A stretch of DNA of 23,421 nucleotides from CAYYMH01 sp964472785 (GTDB lineage: Bacteria > Zhuqueibacterota > Zhuqueibacteria > Thermofontimicrobiales > Thermofontimicrobiaceae): assembly GCA_964472785.1 (NCBI GenBank), contig CAYYMH010000062.1, forward strand, positions 1 through 23,421, given 5' to 3'. The first letter of the stretch is position 1, and each line of letters begins with the position of its first letter. Made by a program: the position numbers and the translations under genes. A model generated the notes under the pieces. It worked only from the letters and a program-made list of their open reading frames with translations, was not told where the DNA came from and ran no database searches. Shown piece after piece: positions 13,533 to 22,350 of the stretch.

Positions 13533-16500
13533 TCAGCGCATCACCACGAATTTTTTGATTTGCTCCACCTGCGTATTGTTGCTTTTAACTATAATTTTGT
13601 ACAAATAGACGCCATTTGCTAACCTGTCACCGTCCATATCCCTGCCGTCCCAATACACCTGCTGATAACCGGCGCCAACGCCAAACAGCTCGATTCGTTG
13701 AAACAACCGCCCGGACGTGGTAAAAAATTTCATCACCACATCATCGGCTGGCTGCGTCAAATAAAAAGTGAAATTGGTGCTCTCTGCAAACGGATTCGGA
13801 TAATTTAACACATCTAAAATTTTCAACTCACTGATAACCTGAAAATCATCCCGGTGATAAACTGGATTATCAGAGGCATCTTTGACAAAAACCTCCAGCG
13901 TATGCTGTCCGTCTGTCAATCTCGGTGTAAATTGCAGATATGCCTGCAGCAATGAATCTTCGTCGTTGCTCACCGGTACGAGTTGGACTGTGGATTCATT
14001 ATTGGAAAAACGAATTCTTTCTCCGTCAAGCAACAAATGAAACCGGCTGGTATCCGAAGATATATCCGCCGGATTATTATCAAATACTTTGATGTGAATG
14101 ATCGGATTTTGAGAAACATAATCATGCTGGATAATCTGCTTGCCGTCGTAGCTGACCTGAATACGCGGCTCTGCAGTATCCGGCAAAACAATAACCGGTT
14201 TCATGCACAGATTGTTATTTTCATTCAACTCATTGATCTCATCGCTCGGGTCAATTCGAATGTAGATTCTGTTCCTCCCGACATTTCCCAAAGAATTCCA
14301 CTGGTAGCTGAATGCCTTTTTACTATTGGCACCGACTTCACTCAACAAAATGTTCGTAATTTCCGTCTCTTCCTGATTCGCGTTTTTCAGTGTGATTGCA
14401 ACCTGGACACTATCCTCAAGCACATAGCCGACATTGTAAACATCTCCACTAATATTTAACGTTCCCCCGTCGATCAGTGTATCCGCATCGAACCAGATGG
14501 TCTTATCCGAAATCGCCACATCACTCACCGGATCAAATGTAACCTGCCAACGCTCAAGTTCCGGCGTGACAAGCGCATCCTGTGTGCTGAAATTTCCTTT
14601 TAATTTAATTTTCGGATAAACCGCCGCATCCAGTGAGGACAAGCTGACCCCGTTTTTATTGGTTAAATCTGTCCGTACCGTATCCCACTGGCTCGTTGTC
14701 TTATTGAATCCCAGCACATCCAGCCTAACCTCCGTTGATGGCGGATAAAATTCTCCCGACCATTTCAATTCTCCCCAACTATTTGCCGGACCAACTTCCG
14801 TTGATACCAGGGAGCCGCTCGATTCAAAGGTAAACAAAGTATCTTCCACAATCGCCGGGCCATTAAATTTAGGAGAATGCTGCTCCGGCACCGATCCGAT
14901 GGGGGCGCCCTTTTTACCGATAATCGCCCAGGAATCTCTGAACGCCACATCCCGGCAGTATTGACTGCCGATGCTTTCCAGCGCCTGATAAGCCGCCTCT
15001 GTCATCGCCTGCACACCGGAGTCCATGATCCCCGCTAATACATAATATCCGGGTTCGATGCCGTTCAAAAATGTCACCATTTCAGCGACATCTTCGGCAC
15101 TGTCGTGAGTGTCGAACTTCTTGAATTTGATAAAACTCCCGTACTCGTCACATACCGCCAGATTATGCCCGCGTGTCGCTGTTGAAACCGGCTGAAAATT
15201 GATAAACAGAATCGCGTAATTCGAGTCGTGAAACCCGCCGGATTCCACTCTGAACACGATCTCATTCTGCAAAAGCCGGATGCCAGATGTCCCGGTTTCT
15301 ACCTGATCAAACTCATTCGTTGAAAATTGCTGTTCGTCATTTTGGAGCCATCCGAAATTGTTCGCCACCCTGAAATTCGACCCTTGCCAATAGTTCTGTA
15401 AATCATCCCCGGCACTGCGGCATCGCCAGAAATACAACACATCCTCTTCCAGATTTCCAGGCGTCCATTTTGTCACAATTAATCCCTGAGGTGTCTCATT
15501 TGAGCTTTTCAATGCCGGGCTGTTAAATTGGTCAGTGGTATCGATTTCAAAATAATACGCTTCATCCGGATGCTGATTCACCGGATTATTTATTTGCAGA
15601 CGAATGCTCCCATCAGTGACCACTTCATTTTTCTGCGGCAGCGAAATCGTGAACCGAGATGAACTCACAAAAAACGGATAATTCACATCATTGTTCGTTT
15701 CGTTTGCCTCTGCAATTTTTTTGTCCGAATCCAGATTAAAAACAAGCAGGTGCTCTCCCGCTTTCTGGCTCACTGGCAGAGATATTTCCACCGAATCCCG
15801 GAAACCAACCGGTGGGATCAAATTATCGAACAGCTTGTTTGAGCCGTGCCCAATAAAATGATCCGTCACTTTCAGCCGCACGCTGTCGTTTGTCGCTAAT
15901 CCGTAATTATAAACTTTACATTTAATTAAAGCCAGCGAATCGGTCTCACTGGGAAGCTCCGGAATTAGGGTCACGCCACTTTCTTTCATCAGCAGATCGG
16001 GCTGCTCAGGGAGCGCGAGATTTACTGCCGGGTCGCCAAGCAGCGAATACTGCTGCATGATACTTCTGCTGTAATCATTGGGAAAGGTGGCCGCCCAAAA
16101 CCCTATTTTCGCAGTGGCTAATGCTTCGCCCTGTTGATGCACCGTGTCCTTCAGAACCGTTTCAAACAATTTTTCAGCGATCAGTTTGTCTTCGTGAACA
16201 AAACCCCAGCCGGAAGAACCAACAAAGCCGATGGCGCCGGCGTCCGAATAATTGACAAAGTTCTCACAAAAGTTGGTCATTTCCGGATTGGCAAATCTGC
16301 CCGTGTGGCAGGTGAAACTGGTAACAAACGGCAACCGCTCCGTATTTTCCAGCCGGAAAATTTGCTCATCGTGAAACATCAATTCCCAGGTCCCACTGCC
16401 GCCGTGTCCGATAAAATTCACCCACAACTTCCCGCCATTGATGGCAGCAATGATTTCCTCCCGCTTTTCGCCCTCGTACAGTCCATCCAATTCTTTTGAA

Positions 16501-19310
16501 ATCATCTGGGCTTCGCAGCTTGCCGGCGGCACTTCCACATATTTTTCAACGATTCCCCGCGACTGATTGGTGAAAATCGTCTGCTCGTAATCGTTAAATC
16601 CGCCATTGATCATCAGCACCTGCTTTTTCCATTCCTCGGACGGTGTCTGTTGGTAATTTTCAACTTTCCTGAAAACACGCTCGCCCTCCTCGACCGTTTC
16701 AATCGCTAATCTGCCGATGAACATCTCCGGCAGCAAATCATCTGCGCCATCAAAACAGACGAACCAGTTATCCGAAACCGGGCTGCCCCAGGTCGGGACA
16801 TAATCCCGCTTTTTGCTGCTGATCGCGTTCAGCTTGGGATCCCAACTGGCGTCGCCAATGAGCATTACAAAAGAAGGCGCTGCCTTTTCCCAGTTGGAAT
16901 AGGCAAAATTGAGAAAATCTTTGATTGCCTGCGGATGTTTAATCCCAAAATTGAATTCATCATAAATATCGGTCACAGCCACGAGCTTTGTGCGCAAGCC
17001 GCGCTGTCCCCAGTATTGAGCAAACCTGTCCGCTACCTGCCGGAATTTTTCGTGATAAATAAAAATATAATCCGCGCTGTTGGTTTGATTTTTGAGCCCC
17101 TGAAATTGATCCGCAATTATCGCATCCGGCTTCTTCAGCGAATCACTGCTCACGATCAGCAGCTCATCCCCTTTTTGAAAACTGCTGCTGAACTGGAAAT
17201 GTTTTGAACCCGCGTTATACGCAAAAAGCGTATCGGTCAACACCGCCTGTCCCTGTCCGGCTGGAACCAACAGCTCCGGTACCGAACCGGGCGCTGCTAT
17301 TTTTCGTCCCAACAACACATAAGAATCTCGCCATCCAACCTGCCGGGCCAATTCCGCGCCAACAGACTCCAGCGCCAAATAGCCTGCTTCGGTCATCCGG
17401 TAACTGCCTTCATCGCGAATCGCCACCAGCACCAGCTTGTCCCCGGGAATCCGGGAAATAAAAGCCGCCATGCTGTCCGAATTCTCGTGTTTGTCCAGCG
17501 TGTCAAAATATTTCTGATCATCCACGGTGCCGGTCGTGGTGTCAAAAACCACAATGTTGTGCCCGCGAAGTCCGCCATCGATAATATTTTCCGAATTGAT
17601 CTGAATCTGCGCGTAATTACCGTCATCAAAACCGGCAGACAGCAGCCGGATAATATAGCGCTGCTCATTTCGGAACAATGGATCAGCAATCCATTTTTCT
17701 TTTGTCAAATTGTAAGCGCTCACCAAAGGCGATTCAATATTCCACAGCGACACCGTTGCCTCCTCATCTTCAGGCGCTGCAAATCTGACCTCGCCCCGCA
17801 GGTTCTCCAGCGACGCCGGAAAACTCAATTCATACCAGTCCACGTAAAACTTATTGATCAACGCGCCGGTGTCCACTGACTTCACTTTCAGCCGGTTCCA
17901 ATTCTGCTGTAAGAAGGACGCTTCAAAGGTCGTGCTGAAAATCTTTTCTTCAAATCCGTCAAAGGTCACACTGCCGATTTCATGCCCGTTAAATTTAAAT
18001 TGCGCGTGGTGATCGGGGTAAATATCGTCAGTCGTTATGCCGCGCAGTTTGACTTTCAACGAACACAAATCGGTTGATTGGGTGTTCACATGCCGCAGAT
18101 AGCAAAATAATTCGTTTTCATCCCCGGGAAAAAATTCCTTCCAAATCCAGCCTTCACCGGACACTTTTTCAGTCTTGATGATCTGTCCGGGATCGCCGTG
18201 AAAATAGGTCAAATCTTTTTCAGCATGTACCGTTTTTCTGAAATCGTTCAACTCCTCGAACTCACCCGCCAGGCTAAATTGTTCCCCGAAGCGCTTTCCT
18301 TCTGCCCCGCCTGCAGTCAGCCAGTAAACATTGGTGTCCGAATAGTCGGCGTAATATTCCTTTTCGCCGTAGTTCTGCCCGGCAAAGAATTCGATAAAAT
18401 CCTCACTGCTGAAAACACCGTCATCTTCTCCCCGCACACGAATCGGAATCTGTTCACCTCTGTTGAAAATTTTGATTGTCTTTGGATTAAAATCGATAAT
18501 ATCGACAGCGTCATTGAAAAGATCATTATAACTGAGCCGGTACAAACCATCACGGGTGATCAACAGTTTATAATAGTTTTTGCCGGGATCGTACCAATCT
18601 GTTGCCAGTGAAACCTTCTGCACATCCGGGGGCTTTTTCCATTTCTTTGCCTGGGGATAATTCAGCAGCGACTTTTCCAGCACTTTTCGAAACGCTTTAT
18701 GCTCTGGCAGGATTTCACCACTTTTTTCATCCTGTTGCCCGGGGGTGAAAACGACCTCGATTTTAAGCCGGTTGTACGTGCGGAGAATGTTCCGCCGGGG
18801 ATTGTATTGGACCGGATAAATGTGGAGTTTGCCAACTTTGTGTTGGCGGAAAATTTGGGTGGCTTTGATTTCCCCGAGAGCCGTGGGGAAAAAAGTGTCA
18901 CTCTCGTAAACAGGCCGCTGCGGTTGGTAGCGCTGTTCAAAATAGCCGCCGGATTCAGTTTCGACAAAATCATACACCGGGGCGGCAGCAATGTCAACAT
19001 CCGTAAAATCCTCGAACTGCGCATCCAGCACCCGAACTTCAGCTTTGCCCGAAAACGGAAGCCCGATTAACTCACTCAAAAAGGGCAACTGCGGGAAACC
19101 CGGATCATTCATCAGCAGAAGATCGTTATCTGTCTGAACCTGCTGAAACAACGTCCCATCAACGCGCACGTCACTGAAGGTCAGGTCGAACGGCTGAATC
19201 TCAACAATGATGCTGGCTCGATCTGACCTGATGACGTCGATTTTTTCATCACTGACCCCCGCATGAATCCACATCAATAAAATAAATGCGACACAGAAAA
19301 ATTTATTCAT
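13533..19310 (-). CDS. Giant C25 (gingipain/PorU-like) protease with two ILEI domains and T9SS-like tail
   Basis: A 1925-residue secreted cysteine protease. A signal peptide at about 1-22 is followed by a C25-type propeptide and the PorU-like region (DWYDPGKNYYKLLITRDGLYRL). An ILEI/FAM3-like domain (about 550-678) precedes the C25 catalytic domain (about 740-1105). The catalytic residues are His969 (FIGHGG) and Cys1001 (TCHTGRF), 32 apart as in gingipains. Downstream lie CARDB (about 1108-1213, EANETNN), an Fn3-like domain, a second ILEI domain (about 1348-1478), another CARDB (1597-1711, ELNENNN), an Ig-like domain, and a FlgD-Ig sorting tail from about 1829 (NYPNPF; final KKFVVMR). The ATG at 19310 overlaps the WecA-like stop (TGATG) and is preferred to the in-frame TTG one codon earlier. 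PorU-like sortase versus secreted protease remains open; the extra domains exceed usual PorU length. Confidence 0.9.
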   Translation of the reverse strand: MNKFFCVAFILLMWIHAGVSDEKIDVIRSDRASIIVEIQPFDLTFSDVRVDGTLFQQVQTDNDLLLMNDPGFPQLPFLSELIGLPFSGKAEVRVLDAQFEDFTDVDIAAAPVYDFVETESGGYFEQRYQPQRPVYESDTFFPTALGEIKATQIFRQHKVGKLHIYPVQYNPRRNILRTYNRLKIEVVFTPGQQDEKSGEILPEHKAFRKVLEKSLLNYPQAKKWKKPPDVQKVSLATDWYDPGKNYYKLLITRDGLYRLSYNDLFNDAVDIIDFNPKTIKIFNRGEQIPIRVRGEDDGVFSSEDFIEFFAGQNYGEKEYYADYSDTNVYWLTAGGAEGKRFGEQFSLAGEFEELNDFRKTVHAEKDLTYFHGDPGQIIKTEKVSGEGWIWKEFFPGDENELFCYLRHVNTQSTDLCSLKVKLRGITTDDIYPDHHAQFKFNGHEIGSVTFDGFEEKIFSTTFEASFLQQNWNRLKVKSVDTGALINKFYVDWYELSFPASLENLRGEVRFAAPEDEEATVSLWNIESPLVSAYNLTKEKWIADPLFRNEQRYIIRLLSAGFDDGNYAQIQINSENIIDGGLRGHNIVVFDTTTGTVDDQKYFDTLDKHENSDSMAAFISRIPGDKLVLVAIRDEGSYRMTEAGYLALESVGAELARQVGWRDSYVLLGRKIAAPGSVPELLVPAGQGQAVLTDTLFAYNAGSKHFQFSSSFQKGDELLIVSSDSLKKPDAIIADQFQGLKNQTNSADYIFIYHEKFRQVADRFAQYWGQRGLRTKLVAVTDIYDEFNFGIKHPQAIKDFLNFAYSNWEKAAPSFVMLIGDASWDPKLNAISSKKRDYVPTWGSPVSDNWFVCFDGADDLLPEMFIGRLAIETVEEGERVFRKVENYQQTPSEEWKKQVLMINGGFNDYEQTIFTNQSRGIVEKYVEVPPASCEAQMISKELDGLYEGEKREEIIAAINGGKLWVNFIGHGGSGTWELMFHDEQIFRLENTERLPFVTSFTCHTGRFANPEMTNFCENFVNYSDAGAIGFVGSSGWGFVHEDKLIAEKLFETVLKDTVHQQGEALATAKIGFWAATFPNDYSRSIMQQYSLLGDPAVNLALPEQPDLLMKESGVTLIPELPSETDSLALIKCKVYNYGLATNDSVRLKVTDHFIGHGSNKLFDNLIPPVGFRDSVEISLPVSQKAGEHLLVFNLDSDKKIAEANETNNDVNYPFFVSSSRFTISLPQKNEVVTDGSIRLQINNPVNQHPDEAYYFEIDTTDQFNSPALKSSNETPQGLIVTKWTPGNLEEDVLYFWRCRSAGDDLQNYWQGSNFRVANNFGWLQNDEQQFSTNEFDQVETGTSGIRLLQNEIVFRVESGGFHDSNYAILFINFQPVSTATRGHNLAVCDEYGSFIKFKKFDTHDSAEDVAEMVTFLNGIEPGYYVLAGIMDSGVQAMTEAAYQALESIGSQYCRDVAFRDSWAIIGKKGAPIGSVPEQHSPKFNGPAIVEDTLFTFESSGSLVSTEVGPANSWGELKWSGEFYPPSTEVRLDVLGFNKTTSQWDTVRTDLTNKNGVSLSSLDAAVYPKIKLKGNFSTQDALVTPELERWQVTFDPVSDVAISDKTIWFDADTLIDGGTLNISGDVYNVGYVLEDSVQVAITLKNANQEETEITNILLSEVGANSKKAFSYQWNSLGNVGRNRIYIRIDPSDEINELNENNNLCMKPVIVLPDTAEPRIQVSYDGKQIIQHDYVSQNPIIHIKVFDNNPADISSDTSRFHLLLDGERIRFSNNESTVQLVPVSNDEDSLLQAYLQFTPRLTDGQHTLEVFVKDASDNPVYHRDDFQVISELKILDVLNYPNPFAESTNFTFYLTQPADDVVMKFFTTSGRLFQRIELFGVGAGYQQVYWDGRDMDGDRLANGVYLYKIIVKSNNTQVEQIKKFVVMR

Positions 19311-19312
19311 CA
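19308..19312 (-). promoter_or_regulatory. TGATG stop/start overlap coupling transferase and C25 protease
   Basis: On the minus strand the stop of the WecA-like gene (TGA, 19312-19310) shares its last base with the ATG of the C25 gene (19310-19308). This is a classic translational-coupling arrangement, with only a weak GAG-containing Shine-Dalgarno sequence upstream, so the protease may depend on ribosomes finishing the transferase. Confidence 0.75.
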
Positions 19313-20380
19313 ACGAAATTTTCTCAACTCTTTATTCTTTTCGAATACAAAGTACTGACCCAAGCCGATTCGCTTCACGCCCCAGCACGTGATCAGGAAA
19401 ACCGTCAGCAATAAAATCAGACTGAGCTCATTTTTTGTTACAAAAATCATCACAGCGGCAATGCCCCAGAGATAACTGATTCCGATCATGATCAAAACCA
19501 CCTGCCGGTGGGAAAAGCCGATGGAAAGCAGCCGGTGATGGATGTGCTCTTTGTCCGCTGTGAACGGGTGCACGTGCTTCCGCAGCCGCCGGAGAATAGC
19601 TAAAAAAGTATCCAAAATGGGGATACCCATCACGATGACCGGGATAAACAGCGCCACCGCTGATGAATCCCGGAAGGTGCCGTTTATTGAAAAACAGGCT
19701 AACATGAACCCCAGAAACAGGCTGCCGGAATCGCCCAAAAAAATCTTTGCCGGATTGAAATTGAAAATCAGAAAGGCTGCCAATGATCCGGCTAAAATCG
19801 CTGCCGGAAATGCGGACAGAATATTGTCGAACCACAGCGACACAAACAGGATCATGCACGCCGCACCAAAACTGATGCCCGCTGCCAGCCCGTCCAGGCC
19901 GTCGATGAGATTGAGCGCGTTAGTGATGCCGACAATCCACAACAGGGTAATCGGTACGCCCAACCAGCCCAGAGACAACTGCCCGCTGAAGGGAATGTGC
20001 ACCGCGGTAATTTTGTAGCCAAACGAAATCACAATAATCGCCGCCAAAAACTGTGCGCTTAACTTTTCGTACCAGTCCGCGCCTTTGATGTCATCAAAAG
20101 CGCCTAACAACAGAATGATCGCGCCGCCGACTAAAAAGACGAACAGCTCCTCCACCAAAGGCGTCATAAATTCATCCGAAAAACTAAAGATAATGGCAAA
20201 GCTCACCAGAAACGCGACAAACAGCGCCACGCCGCCCAATAACGGTACGGCATACTGATGCACGGTCCGCTGATTCGCCTGCGCGCAGACGCCATATTTA
20301 AAAGCAAATTTCCTCACCAGTATTGTTAATACCAGTGTGGTTGAAAATGCGACAATTCCTGTTATTAAAAGCAAAATCAT
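19310..20380 (-). CDS. WecA/TagO-type undecaprenyl-phosphate sugar-1-phosphate transferase
   Basis: A 356-residue multi-pass inner-membrane enzyme that attaches the first sugar-1-phosphate, usually GlcNAc-1-P from UDP-GlcNAc, to undecaprenyl phosphate, starting lipid-linked glycan synthesis. It has about ten hydrophobic segments and the whole MraY/WecA motif set: RTVHQYAVPLLGG at 38-50, Asp96-Asp97 in GAFDDIKG, NALNLIDGLDG at 154-164 with Asp160 and Asp163, FLGDSGS at 214-220, and the DKEHIHHR loop with His279, His281 and His282. The HIHHR-type loop points to WecA/TagO rather than MraY. The exact sugar cannot be told. It is the first gene after the AT-rich glycosyltransferase segment and is coupled to the C25 protease. 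Confidence 0.92.
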   Translation of the reverse strand: MILLLITGIVAFSTTLVLTILVRKFAFKYGVCAQANQRTVHQYAVPLLGGVALFVAFLVSFAIIFSFSDEFMTPLVEELFVFLVGGAIILLLGAFDDIKGADWYEKLSAQFLAAIIVISFGYKITAVHIPFSGQLSLGWLGVPITLLWIVGITNALNLIDGLDGLAAGISFGAACMILFVSLWFDNILSAFPAAILAGSLAAFLIFNFNPAKIFLGDSGSLFLGFMLACFSINGTFRDSSAVALFIPVIVMGIPILDTFLAILRRLRKHVHPFTADKEHIHHRLLSIGFSHRQVVLIMIGISYLWGIAAVMIFVTKNELSLILLLTVFLITCWGVKRIGLGQYFVFEKNKELRKFR

Positions 20381-20405
20381 GTTCGCCCCGTTTATTACCC
20401 AAAAA

Positions 20406-20434
20406 CAAAGTTAGATGTTTTCAAAAAATCCAAA
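20406..20434 (-). promoter_or_regulatory. Candidate Bacteroidetes-like promoter of the WecA-like/C25 pair
   Basis: Reading the minus strand, TTTG (20434-20431) is followed after 17 bases by TAACTTTG (20413-20406), a full match to the TAnnTTTG box of Bacteroidetes-type promoters. The usual spacing is nearer 19 bases. It lies about 26 bases before the ATG of the WecA-like gene in a 105-base AT-rich gap. Weak support. Confidence 0.3.
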
Positions 20435-20485
20435 AATATTAATAATTTATATCAAAAGTTAATTTAACAATTTTTAAATAAAAAA

Positions 20486-21640
20486 TCAATTAAATTTATA
20501 TTGCTGGTAGATTTCTTCGATTTTTTTTACAGTAATTTCAATATTGAAATTTTTCAAAACTCTTTCCCGATTAAATCTGCCAAATCTCTTAACCAAATCA
20601 GGATTTTTAAGCAAAGTAATAATTCGTTTTGCAAGCATTTCTGAATCTCCGGGCGTTACTAAAAATCCACCGTTACCTTCCAAAATTAATTCGTTATTTC
20701 CTTTTATGTTTGTCGCAACCACTGGTTTTGCAGAAGCCATTGCCTCTAATATTGAGAGAGATAGCCCTTCCCATAATGATGTTTGTACGAAAACATCTAA
20801 AATTTGAAGGATTTCTCCAACATCTTTTCTCCACCCTAAAAATTTTACATTATGCTCTATTTTCAAATCTCTGACAAGGTCTTTCATTTCTTTTTCTAAC
20901 GGACCGTTTCCAACAACAAAAAAATAACATTCAGGAAATTGTCTTAAAACATAAGGAATCGCGTTAATAAATGTCGCTGGGTCTTTCTGTTCCCACAAAC
21001 GACCAACTGAACCAACTACAAATTGTTCAACATCTATATTAAATACCTTTTTTTTGAGAGCAATATCGTTTCTTTTTGAAAATTCACTGACACATACACC
21101 ATTAGAAATTTTTATCATTTTCTTTAAGGGTAAAATTCTGTTTTTCAATGCATAATTAAAATCAGAACTGTTTAAAAAAATTACCCTATCAGATACCACT
21201 CCCACAATCCTTTCTAAAAACCCATAAAATGATCTTTTTGCGCGAGAAGAAAAATCATGAAAAGCGAATCCGTGAACTGTGTGAACAATCAAATTAACAC
21301 CAGCTAACTTTGCAGCAAAACGCCCTAGAAATCCTGGCTTGGATGAGTGAGTGTGAATAATATTAATCCGAAGACGACTGAGCATAAATGTTAATTTTAT
21401 AAAAGTCAATAAATCATAATAAAAATTGATTTTTCTTCTCATTTCCGGTAAAACTCTGTAAGAAATATTAGCTACTTTTAGCTTTTCTGTTAAATCACCC
21501 TCTCCTTGACAAATAACAGTTATGTCGAATTTTTGTTTGTCTAATCGTTTCAAAAAATCGACCATTACTTTCTGCACTCCGCTCATAATCGGCAGTAACT
21601 GAATATGTGCGATTTTGACTTTTTTCAATACAAGCCCCAA
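20486..21640 (-). CDS. GT4-family glycosyltransferase
   Basis: A cytoplasmic GT-B fold glycosyltransferase of 380-384 residues. The N-terminal half has a GVQKVM loop near 17-22 and HTHSSKPGFLGR near 92-103, common in polysaccharide GT4 enzymes. The C-terminal half has VGRLWEQKDP, VGNGPLEKEM, FLGWRKDV and the donor-site E-x7-E motif (EGLSLSILE, about 287-295). There is no ATG at the front: TTG at 21640 leaves one base after the methyltransferase stop, while TTG at 21628 gives the more family-like MKKVKIAHI start with GGGG upstream. The sugar donor and acceptor cannot be told. It belongs to the AT-rich polysaccharide segment and is probably co-transcribed with the methyltransferase and the right-edge GT4. 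Confidence 0.9.
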   Translation of the reverse strand: MGLVLKKVKIAHIQLLPIMSGVQKVMVDFLKRLDKQKFDITVICQGEGDLTEKLKVANISYRVLPEMRRKINFYYDLLTFIKLTFMLSRLRINIIHTHSSKPGFLGRFAAKLAGVNLIVHTVHGFAFHDFSSRAKRSFYGFLERIVGVVSDRVIFLNSSDFNYALKNRILPLKKMIKISNGVCVSEFSKRNDIALKKKVFNIDVEQFVVGSVGRLWEQKDPATFINAIPYVLRQFPECYFFVVGNGPLEKEMKDLVRDLKIEHNVKFLGWRKDVGEILQILDVFVQTSLWEGLSLSILEAMASAKPVVATNIKGNNELILEGNGGFLVTPGDSEMLAKRIITLLKNPDLVKRFGRFNRERVLKNFNIEITVKKIEEIYQQYKFN

Positions 21641-21641
21641 A

Positions 21642-22331
21642 TTACCTACTCAAATTTCTTTTTTTTCCAATATAATACACCCCACCAGATATAATATGAG
21701 CATTCCTTGCTCGGATGAAAATATAATCCAAAAATTTTAGTGGGAACAACAACCAACCCGTAATAAATTCAATCGCCTTGTTCAAAGGCTTATTTACAAA
21801 GAAAATTGTTAGAAACTTTCTAAAATACCAGACCAATACCGAGATAGGTCCTATACAGACACCCTTTTCGATCAATATAAAATTAGAAAACAGTTCTTCG
21901 ATACCCTCAATTGTAAATCTATAATAATCGTGAGGGTCACCGTGATAACCTTCCAAAAATGGAACTTGGACATAGACAATCCCATCAACAGCCAAGCACC
22001 TTTTAATTTCTCTAACGACATCCTTTGGATCAATAACATGTTCCAATAATGCCGTACAAATTATTAACTTAAAGACGCTGTTCTTAAATGGTAATAGATG
22101 AGCATCTCCAACAATATCTATATGACCTTCTTCTTGAATATCAAAACTGTAAACAAATTCTTCAATTCTTCTACCTCCGCTGCCCAAGTCCAAAATGCTG
22201 TCTTCCTTCATATCAAATTGCAGCAATAATTCTTTTATTTGTTTTCCTCTGACATTCAATGTTGGATCGGGCGGTCTAATCCATCTCACTATACCGAGGC
22301 GTTCTAATAAATCATAGAAAAAGTTAAGCAT
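21642..22331 (-). CDS. Class I SAM-dependent methyltransferase of a polysaccharide cluster
   Basis: A 229-residue protein with a Methyltransf_11-type Rossmann core: motif I LDLGSGG at 47-53, an acidic second motif (IDIVGDAHLLPF, 71-82), and TALLEHVIDP at 93-102. The HGDPHDYYRFT segment near 130-140 recurs in methyltransferases of capsule and O-antigen clusters. The last 70 residues hold hydrophobic stretches (LVWYFRKFLTIFFV, TGWLLFPLKFLDYIFI) that may associate with the membrane. Expected role: methylating a sugar or glycan end, perhaps chain capping; the substrate is unknown. It lies 19 bases after one GT4 gene and one base before the next, so it shares their transcript. The ribosome-binding site is weak (AAGG about 14 bases upstream of the ATG). 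Confidence 0.85.
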   Translation of the reverse strand: MLNFFYDLLERLGIVRWIRPPDPTLNVRGKQIKELLLQFDMKEDSILDLGSGGRRIEEFVYSFDIQEEGHIDIVGDAHLLPFKNSVFKLIICTALLEHVIDPKDVVREIKRCLAVDGIVYVQVPFLEGYHGDPHDYYRFTIEGIEELFSNFILIEKGVCIGPISVLVWYFRKFLTIFFVNKPLNKAIEFITGWLLFPLKFLDYIFIRARNAHIISGGVYYIGKKRNLSR

Positions 22332-22350
22332 AGAAAATTTTCAACCTTAC

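Noticed and set aside
13983..14459. Plus-strand open frame of 158 codons inside the C25 gene
   Set aside because: It lies opposite a region with clear CARDB and Ig-like coding signal on the minus strand. Its product has no recognisable motif and there is no convincing ribosome-binding site; it is an antisense shadow.
13533..19310. Naming the C25 protein porU
   Set aside because: Propeptide, catalytic pair and the PorU-like region fit, but 1925 residues with two ILEI and two CARDB domains plus a sorting tail differ from typical PorU, so sortase function is only a hypothesis.
19542..20018. Plus-strand open frame of 158 codons inside the WecA-like gene
   Set aside because: It is antisense to the conserved motifs of the WecA/TagO enzyme and has a low-complexity, basic composition typical of shadow frames.
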